DNA from: Chromera velia | Taxonomy: Eukaryota > Sar > Chromeraceae | Reading direction: 5' to 3' | DNA: 30,905 nt | Assembly (NCBI GenBank): GCA_018398765.1 | Contig: JAHBMJ010001408.1 | Coordinates: 1 to 30,905, forward strand | Part shown: positions 10,772 to 28,065 of the stretch, in pieces | How positions within the stretch are numbered: position 1 is the stretch's first letter | How the letters are laid out: the number at the start of each line of letters is the position of its first letter | Made by a program: the position numbers and the translations under genes | Notes under the pieces: generated by a model | The model's input: only the letters and a program-made list of their open reading frames with translations | Database searches by the model: none | Told to the model about the DNA's origin: nothing

Positions 10772-12110
10772 TTACTCTCCACGCCCCTCCTCCTCCCACC
10801 CCCGCAACTCCAACAGATGATCAGACAAGACTGCTACCCATTCTTCAATGTCCAAATCCTCAACACCCTCCAACTGCTTCAGCACGTCGCGTTTTGTTTG
10901 GAGAGAAGGGGTCACATTCCCCTCACTATCCGCAGAGAGGTCACTGACGACCCGACCGAAGAGTTCAATCAGCACCCCTAATGCTATTACCATTCCCACA
11001 GACACCCCTGTCGACTCACCACCCTCGAAAACCATCTCAGGATGAGGGACCATTGCAAGCTCCATCGCCCCTCCCTCCCTCTCCAGCGCAGCATTCACCC
11101 CCCTCGCCCCACCCCACCCTCTTTCACCTCCTGAAAAACCCCCGGCATCCTTGAACCCCCGCACTGAGACGGCGCCGTCCGACACTCCAACCTCCACTTC
11201 TGACTTCTTCACTTCTTCTGCTGACACAATGCAACGAAGCACCTTCTCCCCATTCACTCCCAGAGACCCCCCAAATGAGGCACTTACCAATGTGCCACTC
11301 AGACCCTTACCCATCTCAACAGGCACACAGACGCCCGCTGCCCCCGCGTCCCGGGTTGCAAAGACAGAGAACTTCAGACTGGGCAGGGGCCGCATGTGAT
11401 TGCCCAAATGCGAGAAGGAGACCAGCCGAGAAGGATCAAAAAGAGGCTGCAATGCAGAGACAGCGCGGTCTACCGAGTCACCCGCACAGAGGAAAACAAG
11501 GTCTGCATGCTCTGCACACGCTGCAAGGAGGGGGGCAACGGTCCAAAGAGCAGACAGTGTGTCAGGCACCAGCAGTAGCACTGCCAACAGACGGCCATCT
11601 GCAGGTCCTCTGCGGACTGCAGAGACAGCTCTGGAGGTTGCTGCAGCGTGCGCTTCTGCCTGGGCAGTGGCATCGACTATCATCAGCATTTCCTCTTCCT
11701 CTAATATTGTCTCTGTATCTTCGGCAGCTTCTGCTCTCCTGATCACCTCTCTCACTCCCCCCGCTGTCTGCTCGAGCCCTTTTGCAGCCTCCTCTGCCAA
11801 AATACCTCCAACGACTGCTAGGACTTTTCGAGAGGATTTAGCAGGGGAGGGGGTACTAAGCGATCCTAGGTTAGGCGCAGGGACGTACGAAAACGACCCC
11901 GCGTTGATGCTGCCTAGGCGGGTCCTCAGTCTCTGCCTCCCCTTCTCCACCGAGGCCTCGTCAATGCCCATGTCAATGACAGTGTCCCAGAAGGCCTTCC
12001 TCTCGAAAAGCGTTTGGTCAGCATTGACCAGGAAGTTCCGAAACGAGACGGCGGTCCTGCAGTCAGAAGTAACAGTGTGCTGTTGTTGTCAACCAGTCAA
12101 AAGTATGCAG

Positions 12111-12149
<39 letters not shown>

Positions 12150-12304
12150 GTGTGTGTGTGTGTAGGTGTGTGTGTGTGTAGGTGTGTGTGTGTGTAGGTG
12201 TGTGTGTGTGTGTGTGTGTAGGTGTGTGTGTATAGGTGTGTGCGTAGGTGTGTGCGTGTCTCTGTGTGTCTGTGCGTCTGTGTGTCTGTGTGTCTGTGTG
12301 TGCG

Positions 12305-12345
<41 letters not shown>

Positions 12346-12384
12346 ATCTGTGTGTGCGTATCTGTGTGTCTGTGTGTCTGTGTG

Positions 12385-12415
<31 letters not shown>

Positions 12416-13642
12416 GTGTGTGTGTGTGTGTGTGTGTGCGCACGCGCGCGCGTGTGTGTGAGAAAGAAAAGGAGGGTAAGTGAGTGAGAGAGAGAGAGAG
12501 CGTGCGTGCACGCTTCCTAATTCTTCTTAATCAGCGGTTTGTCATCCGCGAAGAAGATTTACACAAACTCACAGGCACGCCTTTTCATGGTATGCAAAGA
12601 GGGGGCCGATGAGAAAAGCAGAAAGAAAGCAAAAAACCATCAAAAAGGCCGAAAGAAAGAACGAAGAAACAACTCAGCTCGGACGGGAAGAAGAAGGAAA
12701 GCAAGGAACGGAAGGAAAGGAGGACACAAATCAAACAAACAAACTAGCAAGCAAACAAACAGACGCACACACTCTCTCTCTCTCTCTCGCACACACATAC
12801 ACACACAACGAAAAAAAAAAACAAACAAACAAAGAGACAGAGAAACAGACAAACGCACGAACAGAAAAGCAAACGAAAAAGAGGGACAGAAAGAAAAAAG
12901 CAAGGATCACGCAAGGAAGAAGGAAGGAAGGAAGGAAGAAAGAAAGAGAAAGGCAACTGACCGACCTGAATCCGTCCGGGTAGAAGCTGGTGCCTCCTTT
13001 GGTCTCCCTCATGATCAGAGAGGACACAACCATTTTGTTCATGTTGGCAACCTCTGCCCCTCTCTGCCCCCTGGCTTTTGACGTGACCAGTGGGAGGAAT
13101 TCACGATCGACGATTGTGACTGCGGCGGTGGCCGGCAGCAAGGAAAAGATAGAGTACAGCACGGTGTAGCAGAAACCTGCACCTGCATACTGCGCTGGAG
13201 TGCTCTCTGTTGGAGAAAGAATGCAAAAGTGAGTGTTTTCGTGCGGTAGAAGCTTCAGTAAGGATGTTTGCAACAATGCCTTCACGGTCAGAGGCATGGC
13301 CGCATCAAGCGCCAGACACACCCGCTTGGACGGAAGATTAAGGGGCCCAAAGGCTTTGAGTTCCGGCATCTCTGCGAGCTCTTCGAGCTCAACAGAGGCC
13401 TTGGGGTCGAAAAAGTCTGTCAATGTCGGCCTTTTGGGGTCAATGAGCAAGAGCACACTGTCATGGGGGGCGTTGACGACGATCGCTGGGATTTCTCCGT
13501 TCGGACTGAGCTCACCAGGCACAGATCCAACCTCAGGAAACACGCTGGGCTGCACAGGGAGAGTCTGTGCAATCGAAGGTGCATGCTTTCCCTTGGAGCC
13601 ATGTGCACTGTCCGCATTGTGTTTCGTCGCACCGCAACCCAT
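10772..13642 (-). CDS. Predicted N-acylated protein of unknown function, 653 residues, 2 exons
   Basis: Exon 1 is 13642-12966 and exon 2 is 12056-10772. The donor is AG|GTCGGT and the acceptor CTGCAG|GACC; together they form Arg226 and keep frame. An upstream in-frame ATG exists, but the second one gives MGCGATKHN, a strong N-myristoylation signal with a palmitoylatable Cys3, so I chose it. Residues 1-60 are Ser/Pro-rich and probably disordered. A first alpha/beta-like segment follows ([20 protein letters not shown] onward, about 110-210). An Ala/Glu-rich helical stretch follows (about 300-375), then a second alpha/beta-like segment ([17 protein letters not shown], about 380-480). The tail is Gly-rich, then a hydrophobic helix, then acidic. 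The two central parts loosely recall universal-stress-protein folds, but I cannot assign a family. Acylation suggests membrane attachment. The 909-bp intron is full of microsatellites. Confidence 0.8.
12114..12462. repeat. (TG)n/(CT)n microsatellite complex in intron
   Basis: Long (TG)n with interspersed TAGG and TCTG variants, a (CT)n block near 12386-12417, then (TG)n and a short alternating CGCGCG. It lies wholly inside the intron of the 653-residue gene, so the transcript would carry (CA)n. Long open frames here are artefacts of the repeat. Confidence 0.95.
12770..12956. repeat. Low-complexity purine-rich intron tract
   Basis: Includes a (CT)n block, an A-rich AAAC run and a GAAG/GAAA run (about 12905-12950). 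It is still inside the intron of the 653-residue gene and lies directly inside its donor site. Confidence 0.8.
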
Positions 13643-15289
13643 CCTCAATGCATGCACTCACTAAATGCCAAACTGTCTGACCTTCGACAAGTCGAATTGA
13701 CTGGGAGAAGCCCCTACTCTTCCACAGGCTCGCTTGGAGAGGCCTTCTTGCATCTCAAGTGTTCACACCTGCTAGTGGTCGTGTCGTGCAAGGAAGCCTC
13801 CTTTCAACCGTTTCGAATACCAATGATGTAAGTGCTCTGACAGCTAGTGCTCACTATATATGCATGCAATTATCGCCTCGGGGGGCAGCTCAGCTCTGCT
13901 GAGATCAGCCGAGAGGCCCTGAGATCGCACGCACTCGCATAACCCATTTTTTCATTTTGGGGGGGCCGCGCTTCTATCTCTGACCGTCACGGCGTCGCCC
14001 GAATTCCAAAATGTGCCCCTCAAGCAACTCGCACGGAGCCGCGATCGCACATACCTTAATTACTTCACACATGCGTGCCCCTCAAGTAACTCGCACGGAG
14101 TTGCAAGTGCATGCTCGCGCGGTCCCGAAAAGCATACTTGGCCCCGGAAAGCGAAGCGGGGGGCACTTACAAAACAAAAATACCCCAGCCCATGCATGCA
14201 CGCAACCAAAAAAAGGCCCCGGAAAGATCCCGCCCAAATGGTCTAGAAAAGCATGAACCCGTCGTCATGCATGCGTGCGTCAGATGGGTGGCCCCGGAAA
14301 GCGACCGCGGAAAGGCTGAATTTGCACTATGCGTGCGTCAAAGCATACCCCCGGGCTTTTTTCCCGGGGAAGGGGGGGTTCTGCGGCTTTTCCCGCNGGG
14401 GGGGGGGGGATCGGCACGACCGCCTGGTCGGCTGGCTGGCGTGCGTCAATCATGCAGTTCTCATTTTTCTTGCTTTCCGGGGCCGTTCACAAGCTTGCTT
14501 ACATCAGATCGTGCGCGTTACTGTGGCCCCCGCCTCATGCATACATGTACCTGCACAAAGCCTCCGATGGTGTGCATCAATCAAATTTGCGGACCCCCTA
14601 AAGGGCCCCCCAAAGCGCTCACCCAACTGGTTGGGTATATCTCATTAATATAAGAAATTAATTAAGAAAGAAGAAGAATGCACACCTAGCTGATTTAATT
14701 GTCAACCTGCAGCATATAGGGCAGGGGCCCCATGCGCGCTACAAATTATAAGACTTACCTTTTTCTGTGTTGGGGCCCTGGGTTGCCCTGAGCCTCAGTA
14801 TTCTTATCATATAGTTCTATGTTTGATGCAAGGGTTGAGTCTTTACCACGGTGATAAAACCTCCTTGAACCTAAGTACCACTTAAAAAAATATAATCAAG
14901 ATGATCTCTATCTACGGCATCATTTTTTAAGAGACCGTCCATGCTTGCGGCATACATGGTCAAGACACCGTCCAGATATGCGGCTTTGGCTTTCAAGACA
15001 CCGTAAGTGATCCACGCCTGCGGCACGGACTTTCAAGCTTATCCAAAAATGCGGCTTCAACTTTCAAGTGGTAGTTAGGTTCAGGGAGGTCGGTAATGAT
15101 TGAGGGCTTTGTTATGCATGCCTATGCATGCCACGTCCCCATATTATAATATCGTAACGGTACATATATATCGTCCGATTAAAAAAATATATCCCTTAAA
15201 ATTTGTAAAACATTATTACATCATAATAAATTTTATGTATATACGCATAACTACACCACATATATTCCATTTTGTATTTATGATAAAAG
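13643..15289. other. Promoter region and GC-rich repeat module
   Basis: The first few hundred bases are the 5' flank of the minus-strand 653-residue gene and hold ATGCATGC-type words at 13650 and 13861. Then comes a GC-rich block (about 13950-14620) with the 26-bp duplication at 14013-14038 and 14075-14100 and repeated GGCCCCGGAAAG words. An AT-richer part follows with degenerate tandem units near 14930-15070 containing GCGGC and CTTTCAAG. No gene is supported; one unresolved base lies at 14397. Confidence 0.5.
14013..14100 (+). repeat. GC-rich repeat carrying CAACTCGCACGGAG
   Basis: A 26-bp sequence beginning GTGCCCCTCAAG and ending AACTCGCACGGAG occurs at 14013-14038 and again, with one change, at 14075-14100. 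The core CAACTCGCACGGAG recurs at 23419-23432 inside malate dehydrogenase intron 2. Companion words (GGCCCCGGAAAG and its complement) also occur in both places. It appears to be a dispersed family. Confidence 0.6.
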
Positions 15290-15297
15290 AAAAAAAC

Positions 15298-17546
15298 TAG
15301 GGCTTGGAAAAGGTGTACCTCAGAAAAGGTGCAAACCAAGAAGCTGCACCAGATGCACCTGTTTTGCACCAGATGCATCTGATGCACCTGTTTTGCACCT
15401 GATTGAATGGAATTGGGTGAAAACTGTCATGGTCATTTAACGTACCATGGCCTCGCCCCTACGGCTCCCCGCAGCCCATGCATGCAATCGTGTTGCCGGG
15501 CTGCAGTGCACGCAGAACAAGGCCTATTAGCCGATTTTAAAATAAAAATCGGCTAAATACAGGGCTGGTCATTGAATGCGCAAGTATGCATGCGCGGTCT
15601 TGGATTCTAAAGCTGCTTTCTGCATCAAATCAAATCTACATATATTGACTTCTTTTCTTTGCAGCATGAGAACTGTTTTATTGGCTACTCTATATAACAC
15701 AAACGACTGTGCACGCATAGTAACGAGAAACATAAAAAAGTAAAAGGATCAGAACAACAGGTTTAAGTTAAGAAGCTGAGCCAGCAGACTGAGTTCGTTT
15801 GCATGCACAATGCCAAACGGTTTGCTGGGAGGAAAACAGCTTCGCCCACTTTTAGTAGCAATCTAAAGATGAATGCCAATGTACTAGACCAATGCAGTGC
15901 TGTACGGAGATTTTTTTCGACATGAAGAAGAGAAGCAAAAACGGTACACACATGTATGGAAACATGTATAGACGAAGGTACGTTGACACTCTCCCTCTCA
16001 GTTGCAGGTAAGGACTTTTAAAACCTGGTGTCGTGTGCTCTTTTCGATTGGTGGGCTTGATCTATCTTAGTCAGTGAGAGTGGAATTGGCTTGATCATTT
16101 AGTTTGGTACTTTGCATTAGAGAGTGGAACCATTCCAACGGTCGATTCGCCACTTCCGTCTGTTGATGGCTTGACATTAAGTTCGCATGCTCATATACAG
16201 ATCTGTATCTGTACTATCTGACTTTCTCTTATGCTACGGCTTGTTGTTGCGTTTGGTACTTCCAGAGGGTTTGAAGTCCGTCTGTGGAGTGAAGTGCAGC
16301 TTTCCTAGAGGCGTTTACACCTTTGTTCGCGTGCTGTTAGTCATACCGGTCCTGCGTACCGGTCACTGCGGTAAATTATTTTTTACTGCTTGGGCTGGAG
16401 AGGGCTTGCAGAGCTACAAGCTTCCCGAGCGGAACGATTTGATTCGTTTCCACATGGGTGGCGATTATCCCTGGGTCGGGATGACGGGATGCGCTCTGGT
16501 GGACAGCTTCTTTTCCTAGCTACCAGGGTGGGCAGTACATTAGGTTGGTATGGAGGGAGTTGGAGAGTCTGGGGATTGACAAAAAAACAGGACAGCCCCT
16601 TGTTGACAAAAAAGAAACCAGCAAAGCGAAAGCTGGCGAAAGCCACCGTGAAACTAAAAGACAAAGCCAAAGCCTCCCTTCCATCCGCCCACATCAGACC
16701 CGAGGAATTTCCGGAAAGAAAGATGACATACTGAAGTTGGTTTTCAAGTGGGACTTCGAGTGGGAGAAAGTCTGTAAGAGGTCTACTCTCCCCTCTTCTT
16801 CTTCTCCTTTTTCTTCCTTTTCTTCCTGTTCTTCGTCCTGTGTTGTCGGTTCGGGGTGGGATGGGGGGGTAAATGAAGAGGATAGCCAGTTTATGATGGG
16901 GTTGGGCTCTAACCCTTTGAGATCAGACCCTCGCTTGCATGTACATGCCCTTGCTCAGAGAAGAAATGCAAATCAAGATCAAAAATTTCTTTTATTTCAT
17001 TCTTTCTTCTTTTTCTTTCTCATGAAACCACACCATTTGTCGTTGCTTTCTTTATGAGTTTGCTCCAAAGGGGCATGCATGCAGTTTGAAGGTTTTATGG
17101 ACCATAGGGACAGAACTGGACTACGGTGCAGCACGCAAACGGCGCCAAACATATTCAAATACTGTAAATCCATGCAGGAAAAACTGTTTTACATTGGGCA
17201 GATCAAAAACATTACTTAAACTGGCCCATAAAGAGATGAAGTCATGAGACAATTGGAGACATGTTCTTTAATTGGAGTAAAAAACTTTTTTTTACCTGTC
17301 GTCGCCTTTTTACTCACATTTTAGGCTGTTTTACATAATAAAAGTTTGTGTAGCTAATCTATATCATAAAAAGCTCTTAGGCCTTCAATGAGATACCTTT
17401 TGGCCGCTAGAAACACTAGAAATCAGCCCTAGAAACCTAGTTTTTATAAGGTAAATGGTACACTTTATTTTGCATCTGTTTTGCACCTGATTTAAGGTGT
17501 AAACTTATTTTTGCACCAACACCTTATACACCTTTTCTCAGCCTTA
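15298..17546. mobile_element. Non-autonomous hAT-like DNA transposon, copy B
   Basis: The ends are those of copy A (TAGGGCTTGGAAAAGGTG left; TAAGGCTGAGAAAAGGTG on the right strand). They are flanked by an exact 8-bp duplication AAAAAAAC at 15290-15297 and 17547-17554. Homology to copy A covers both flanks, including the AGCATGAGAACTGTTTTAT word, the ACCGGTCACTGC word and the right-end GGTGCA arrays. Copy B is 2249 bp against 1869 bp for A. Part of the difference is a coding-like insert (about 16385-16775) missing from A. Substitutions are scattered between the copies, so neither is very recent. Confidence 0.83.
16385..16775 (+). pseudogene. Frameshifted coding-like insert in hAT copy B
   Basis: One frame reads GEGLQSYKLPERNDLIRF, then GGDYPWVGMTGCALVDSFFS before TAG at 16517. 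Another frame picks up with YQGGQYIRLVWRELESLGID and KKTGQPLVDKKETSK. It reads on to KKDDILKLVFKWDFEWEKVCK. The composition is protein-like, unlike the surrounding transposon, and a single indel near 16517 would join the frames. It may be a relic of the parent transposase or a captured host fragment. I do not recognise it. Confidence 0.35.
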
Positions 17547-17554
17547 AAAAAAAC

Positions 17555-18208
17555 TGTTTATGAATATTTGTGAATTAACGTTTTATTCTATGTGGAATAT
17601 TAGATGGTTAATCTAGCCCTACTGATATTGGGCCTAATCTAGCTATGCTATACTATGCAGTCAGTCATTGGTTCAATCACTCAACATTACACAACATTAT
17701 ATTTTGTACATACCGGTTGTCAGCGGCGGTTGACAAAATAAAACTCAGAACATATCACTGGCATTAACATACTAAAGTAATATGATATATTTTAATCCGG
17801 AACATCAATGCTATGCTATGCTATGCTGTGCTAAAGCTAGTTTCAAAGAGTATTAAAAAGTTAAGGTAAAACGAAAACTCTCTTTTTTTTCACTTTGAAC
17901 TTGAAACTGTGGATAACATCACAAACTGTGATATAAACTATCAAAGGCAGAACTATCCACACCCTCTTTACAGTACAGTATCTAGTACAGTATGCGAAGC
18001 TAGTAGGAGCTATAGCTGCGGAGAGGCTCCTCAACTTCATAAATCACCCTTCAGTGCCAATAAAAAAAAATGGCATGAAACTGCGAACGTACTGCCCTCG
18101 GTGCTGCACCTGGAGGCTGCAATGACGCCTCATCCCTTTCCGCATCTTTTGTCACGCCCACGGAGTTGCGGTAATCCTCGGTTCTGCCCAAGGAGCTAGG
18201 ACAAAGCT
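17555..18208. other. Spacer between hAT copy B and SDE2 3' end
   Basis: AT-rich, with a short CTATG tandem run at about 17810-17826. The final part is probably the 3' untranslated region of the SDE2 gene. I see no coding sequence. Confidence 0.4.
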
Positions 18209-18826
18209 TCAGCGCTTCCTTTTACCCTGCGCCCCCACACCCCCAGCGCTCCCTGTATTCTTCCCCCCCTTCGAAGCAGGAGCCGACGCAGCAGCAGCAG
18301 CAGCCGGCTGCGGGTCTTTTGAAGAAGACGAGGACGAAGAAGACGAGGATGAGGCGTCCTTCTTTTTCGCCTGGCCTCTAGTCTGTCTCTTCTCCTGCAG
18401 TTCATCAATTTTCTTGGAGTTCACATCAGCCTGGACAAACAGCTTCACCCTCTCTGCATCGATCCCCCCTCCCCCCTCCTGCTCGAAAAAGCTGCTGATC
18501 CTCTGCTCGTCCACCTCGCCCTTCTCGTCAAAGTACGCGTCGATCTCGCTGTTTTCGTCCTCGCTGTCATCTTCAAGAGCAGCGTGGACCATCTGAAGGA
18601 AGACAGAAACACATACGCAGTCAGGCGGAGGGATTGAGGGTGAAGTGGGAAGGAAATTGGGGGTGGGCGTTTTTGAGGAGCAACAGACACCAGCTTGACA
18701 TCAAATCCGTGTGACTTAGGCAGACCTGAAATTGCCTTTCAGGGTGTGTCAGGTCGGAAAAGACGCGGGCGCGAGAGACGCTGAAATGCAAAGAAATGAA
18801 GAGTGGCTCTCTCTCTCTCTCTCTCT

Positions 18827-18858
<32 letters not shown>

Positions 18859-19217
18859 CGAAGACGAAAGCAAATATCATGATAGGTAGAGGGACGAACA
18901 GAGAAAGAAAGAAAGAAAGAAAGAAAGCAAGAAAGAAAGAAAGAAAGAAAGAAAGAAGGAAAGAAAGAAAAAGAAAGATAGGGAGAGAAAGGAGGAGACC
19001 GCAAGACGCACATCAGAGGAAGGGAAGGAGGGCAGGTAGGGAAAGAGCAAGGACGAAAAAGACAGCGGGACAAGATCAGGTTAAAGAAAGGGCCGATGAA
19101 TAATGCGTCCCATGGTCATTTCATTTTACTGGAGAGAGCCGAACTCTTTGGAAACTTGTCCTTCACAGATTCTCTTCCTCCCATGATAGACCCGCACTCT
19201 TCTAAAGCCGCACACAG

Positions 19218-19290
<73 letters not shown>

Positions 19291-20079
19291 ACGAAGTGTG
19301 CGTATGTCACGGGATGCGGGCAGCAAAAATGAGATGAGAGCTGCTGCACACCCTCTACTGGCGAAGTTTTCAACAGAGAAATATCCGAGACGGCACAGCC
19401 TCCATGCACTGACCTCGTCTTGTTCATCTTCGAACACCGCGACTGCTTGTTTCCCTGCAACCCCAGCCGCACCCCCCTCCGCCGCGTCCTCCTCCTCGCT
19501 GTCGCTGTCCCCGAGAGTCTCCTCGAAGAATGTCTTTTTGTACTTTGAAGGGGGGCCCCTCTCCCCCTCTTTCTCCTTCAACTCTGCGGCAGGAGCCCCC
19601 TGCTTGTCGCCTGTCTCTGGAATAATCACAAACCCTGTGGGACGGTTCAGAGCTTTGGAGAGAGCCTCGATCCTGCAAGCACCCACATGTGCTCTTTCGT
19701 CTTCTCCCTCGCTCCCTCCCTTCTTCCCCCCCCCCCCCCCCCCNNNNNNNNNNNNNNNNNNNCTCTCTCTCTCTCTCTCTCTGTCACCGCAGGTTTACAC
19801 TTACGCACACACGCACACACGTACACTTACACGCACACACGCACACACACACACCCTGGGAGACAGAGAAAGAGAGAGAACGAGCGAAAGAGAAAAAGAG
19901 AGAAAAAGACAAAGAGAAAAAAGAGAAAGAGAAAACGAAAGAAAGAACGAAAGAAAGAAAGAAAGACAGACAGACAGACAGAAAGAAGTAAAGAAAGAAG
20001 TAAATAAAGAAAGAAAAGAAAAGAAAGAAAAGAAAGAAAAAAAGAAAGAAAGAAAAGAAAGAAAGAAAGAAAGAAAGAA

Positions 20080-20110
<31 letters not shown>

Positions 20111-20175
20111 GAAAGGAAAGGAAAGGGGAGGGAAGGGGAGGGGAGCGGAGGGGAGCGGAGGGAAGGGAAGGGAAG

Positions 20176-20213
<38 letters not shown>

Positions 20214-21056
20214 AGGAAAGATGCCCACAGACACACAATGACAGAGAGAGAAAATGAAGTGCTCAAGTTTAGAAGTACACAGACAAGCATCTACATGCCG
20301 CAAACGAAAAAGGGAGTCGACAAAAAAAGAAGCTAGACGAAGAGAGAAGAGTTCTTAAGAGAAATAAAACAAACTCCTTGGACGTACTGCAAAGCTGGAA
20401 AAGAAGTGTACTATACATGTCCGCGTACAGGGGTGCCAGGCTTACCTGTCCTTTTCCGCTTGCATGCCCGCCCTGACCAGGGATCCCATACGTGAGGCTC
20501 TCTCTTTCATTTCGTTGATGTACGACTCTTCAAGTCTCACGTCGGGGCGCCACGCCTCTTTCCCTCCCTTCCCCGCATCTGCAAGGCCCTCTGTGAGAGC
20601 CTTGACAATTTCGTCTTCCTCCTTCTTCCTCTGAAGCCATTCCTTCAGACGCTCCACGACTTTTGCGTGTCGGAGGCGACGACCGTGAATGTCTCGGCAC
20701 GCGTCTAGGTTTTTTGTCTTTTTTCTCTGCCCGTGCCTCTGGGCCCTAAGCAAAGATCCAAAGCCCCCCTTCCCGCCACGCAATCGAAGCAGAACCTTCA
20801 GAGTTACGCAGTGCTCACTCCGCTCTCCGAATTGATTCTCATGCCCGCATACATCGTGCAAAGAGAGGATTGTTTCTGGCAACACTTCTGTCTTCCCGTT
20901 CAAGACCAGTCGCTGCAGTACTGAAGGAACGCCACATACATCCTCCGCGAAGGCGAAAAGTTCTTCAGAGGGCAAAGTTTTTTGTTCAAGAGCGCAAGGG
21001 AGGAAGGCGCAAAATGTTTGCCCATTACTGCTGAGGAGGACGTTGAAGCCCCTCAT
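18209..21056 (-). CDS. SDE2: SDE2-like splicing and genome-maintenance factor, 417 residues, 3 exons
   Basis: Exons are 21056-20446, 19672-19414 and 18592-18209. Donors are ACAG|GTAAGC and CGAG|GTCAGT; acceptors are TTGCAG|GATC and TTCAG|ATGG; frame is kept throughout. Residues 1-95 form a ubiquitin-like N-terminus ending LRLRGG. KGGFGSLLRA (96-105) follows, the signature of Sde2 proteins, which are cut after the GG so that the C-terminal part begins with Lys. Next come ACRDIHGRRLRHAKVVERLKEW and EESYINEMKERASRMGSLVRAGMQ, matching the conserved Sde2 domain. The rest is acidic (DSDSEEED, EDDSEDENSE) with a poly-Ser/poly-Ala, basic tail (GKRKR). I see no C-terminal SAP domain as in vertebrate SDE2. 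Known roles in yeast and human are intron-specific pre-mRNA splicing and replication-stress control, in the nucleus. The gene is divergent from malate dehydrogenase. Confidence 0.93.
18809..18970. repeat. (CT)n/(AG)n and (GAAA)n tracts in SDE2 intron 2
   Basis: A (CT)n run meets an (AG)n run around CACACAG (18809-18858), a potential hairpin. GAAA tetranucleotides follow (about 18900-18970). On the transcribed strand of SDE2 the latter is (TTTC)n. Confidence 0.9.
19219..19284. repeat. (AC)n(AG)n microsatellite in SDE2 intron 2
   Basis: Pure (AC)n followed directly by pure (AG)n. On the SDE2 sense strand it reads (CT)n(GT)n, 178 bases or more inside the donor of exon 2. Confidence 0.95.
19730..20219. 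repeat. Poly-C, N gap, and long (GAAA)n tract in SDE2 intron 1
   Basis: A run of C leads into 19 unresolved bases (19744-19762), then (CT)n, (AC)n-rich sequence and about 350 bp of GAAA/GGAAA/GGGGA purine repeats. It is pyrimidine-rich on the SDE2 sense strand. The gap and repeat mean the true intron length is uncertain. Confidence 0.95.
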
Positions 21057-21712
21057 TCTGGCTTTGATATTTTTCCTGCAGTTCTAATTTCGATCCAAAG
21101 CAAAGTCGGGCAAGCGAAGGGTATGGTTACAACAAGCGTTGAATACAACACCACAGACTTCAGAACAGATGGGCACCAGACGGAACAATGCAAGTTTCAA
21201 GCTAGATCGCTTCGCTCTTCATGAAAGTGAGATTTTGCACTGAGAAATTGAATTGTGTGCATGTTAATGAATTAGCGGGGCACTTATATGAGGATTCAGT
21301 GCATGTGGGGCACTTATTCGAAGTGCATGTGGGGCTCTTAACGTTTATTAAGTTTGCTCACCTTCAAGTCGATCAGGTGACGTGTGCAAACACGTGTTTG
21401 AGAGCTGTGGAAGAGTTGCTGTTTGACCTTCATCCGCTGTTCGCCGTTTCAATAATTTCGTTGTGGGCACAGCAGGTGGTCTCTTCTCTCCTGTCTTTTG
21501 CGCTCCTTCTCGAGTGAGGCTTGTCCGCGAGTGAAAGCGCGTTTGCTCGTGTGCGTTTCCCCGCCCTGATTATTTATTGATCGACGGTCAGTCAATCAAT
21601 CAGCTCTCGTTTCAAAATTGCCCTCGAGACTCGGTGGAGAAAATTCTCGCCCGAAGTCTCATCCTTATTTGTGTCCTGTGCCTCCTTTGCCTTGCAGAAG
21701 AGGAGAACCAAG
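21057..21712. promoter_or_regulatory. Divergent promoter region of SDE2 and malate dehydrogenase
   Basis: The two start codons face away from each other across 656 bp. Inside, AGTGCATGTGGGGC(A/T)CTTA occurs at 21298-21316 and 21322-21340, with a partial GGGGCACTTA at 21277-21286. The GTGCATG core resembles TGCATG-type promoter words used by ApiAP2 factors in apicomplexans. An acceptor-like TTGCCTTGCAG ends at 21696, 16 bases before the malate dehydrogenase ATG, and a GTCAGT donor-like word starts at 21585. Together they suggest a 5'-UTR intron. Confidence 0.5.

Positions 21713-28065
<6,353 letters not shown>

Noticed and set aside
11400-12149. 249-codon plus-strand frame, and neighbouring plus frames at 11151-11742
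   Set aside because: They lie antisense to exon 2 of the 653-residue gene, have Ser/Ala-rich shadow composition, and one runs into the (TG)n tract. The minus-strand frame has splice-consistent continuity and is preferred.
12063-12511. Long Thr/His- or Cys/Val-rich frames on both strands
   Set aside because: Pure translation of (TG)n/(CT)n microsatellite within an intron.
19784-20303. Phe/Ser/Leu-rich 145-168 codon minus frames and Lys/Arg/Glu-rich plus frames
   Set aside because: Translation of the (GAAA)n tract in SDE2 intron 1.
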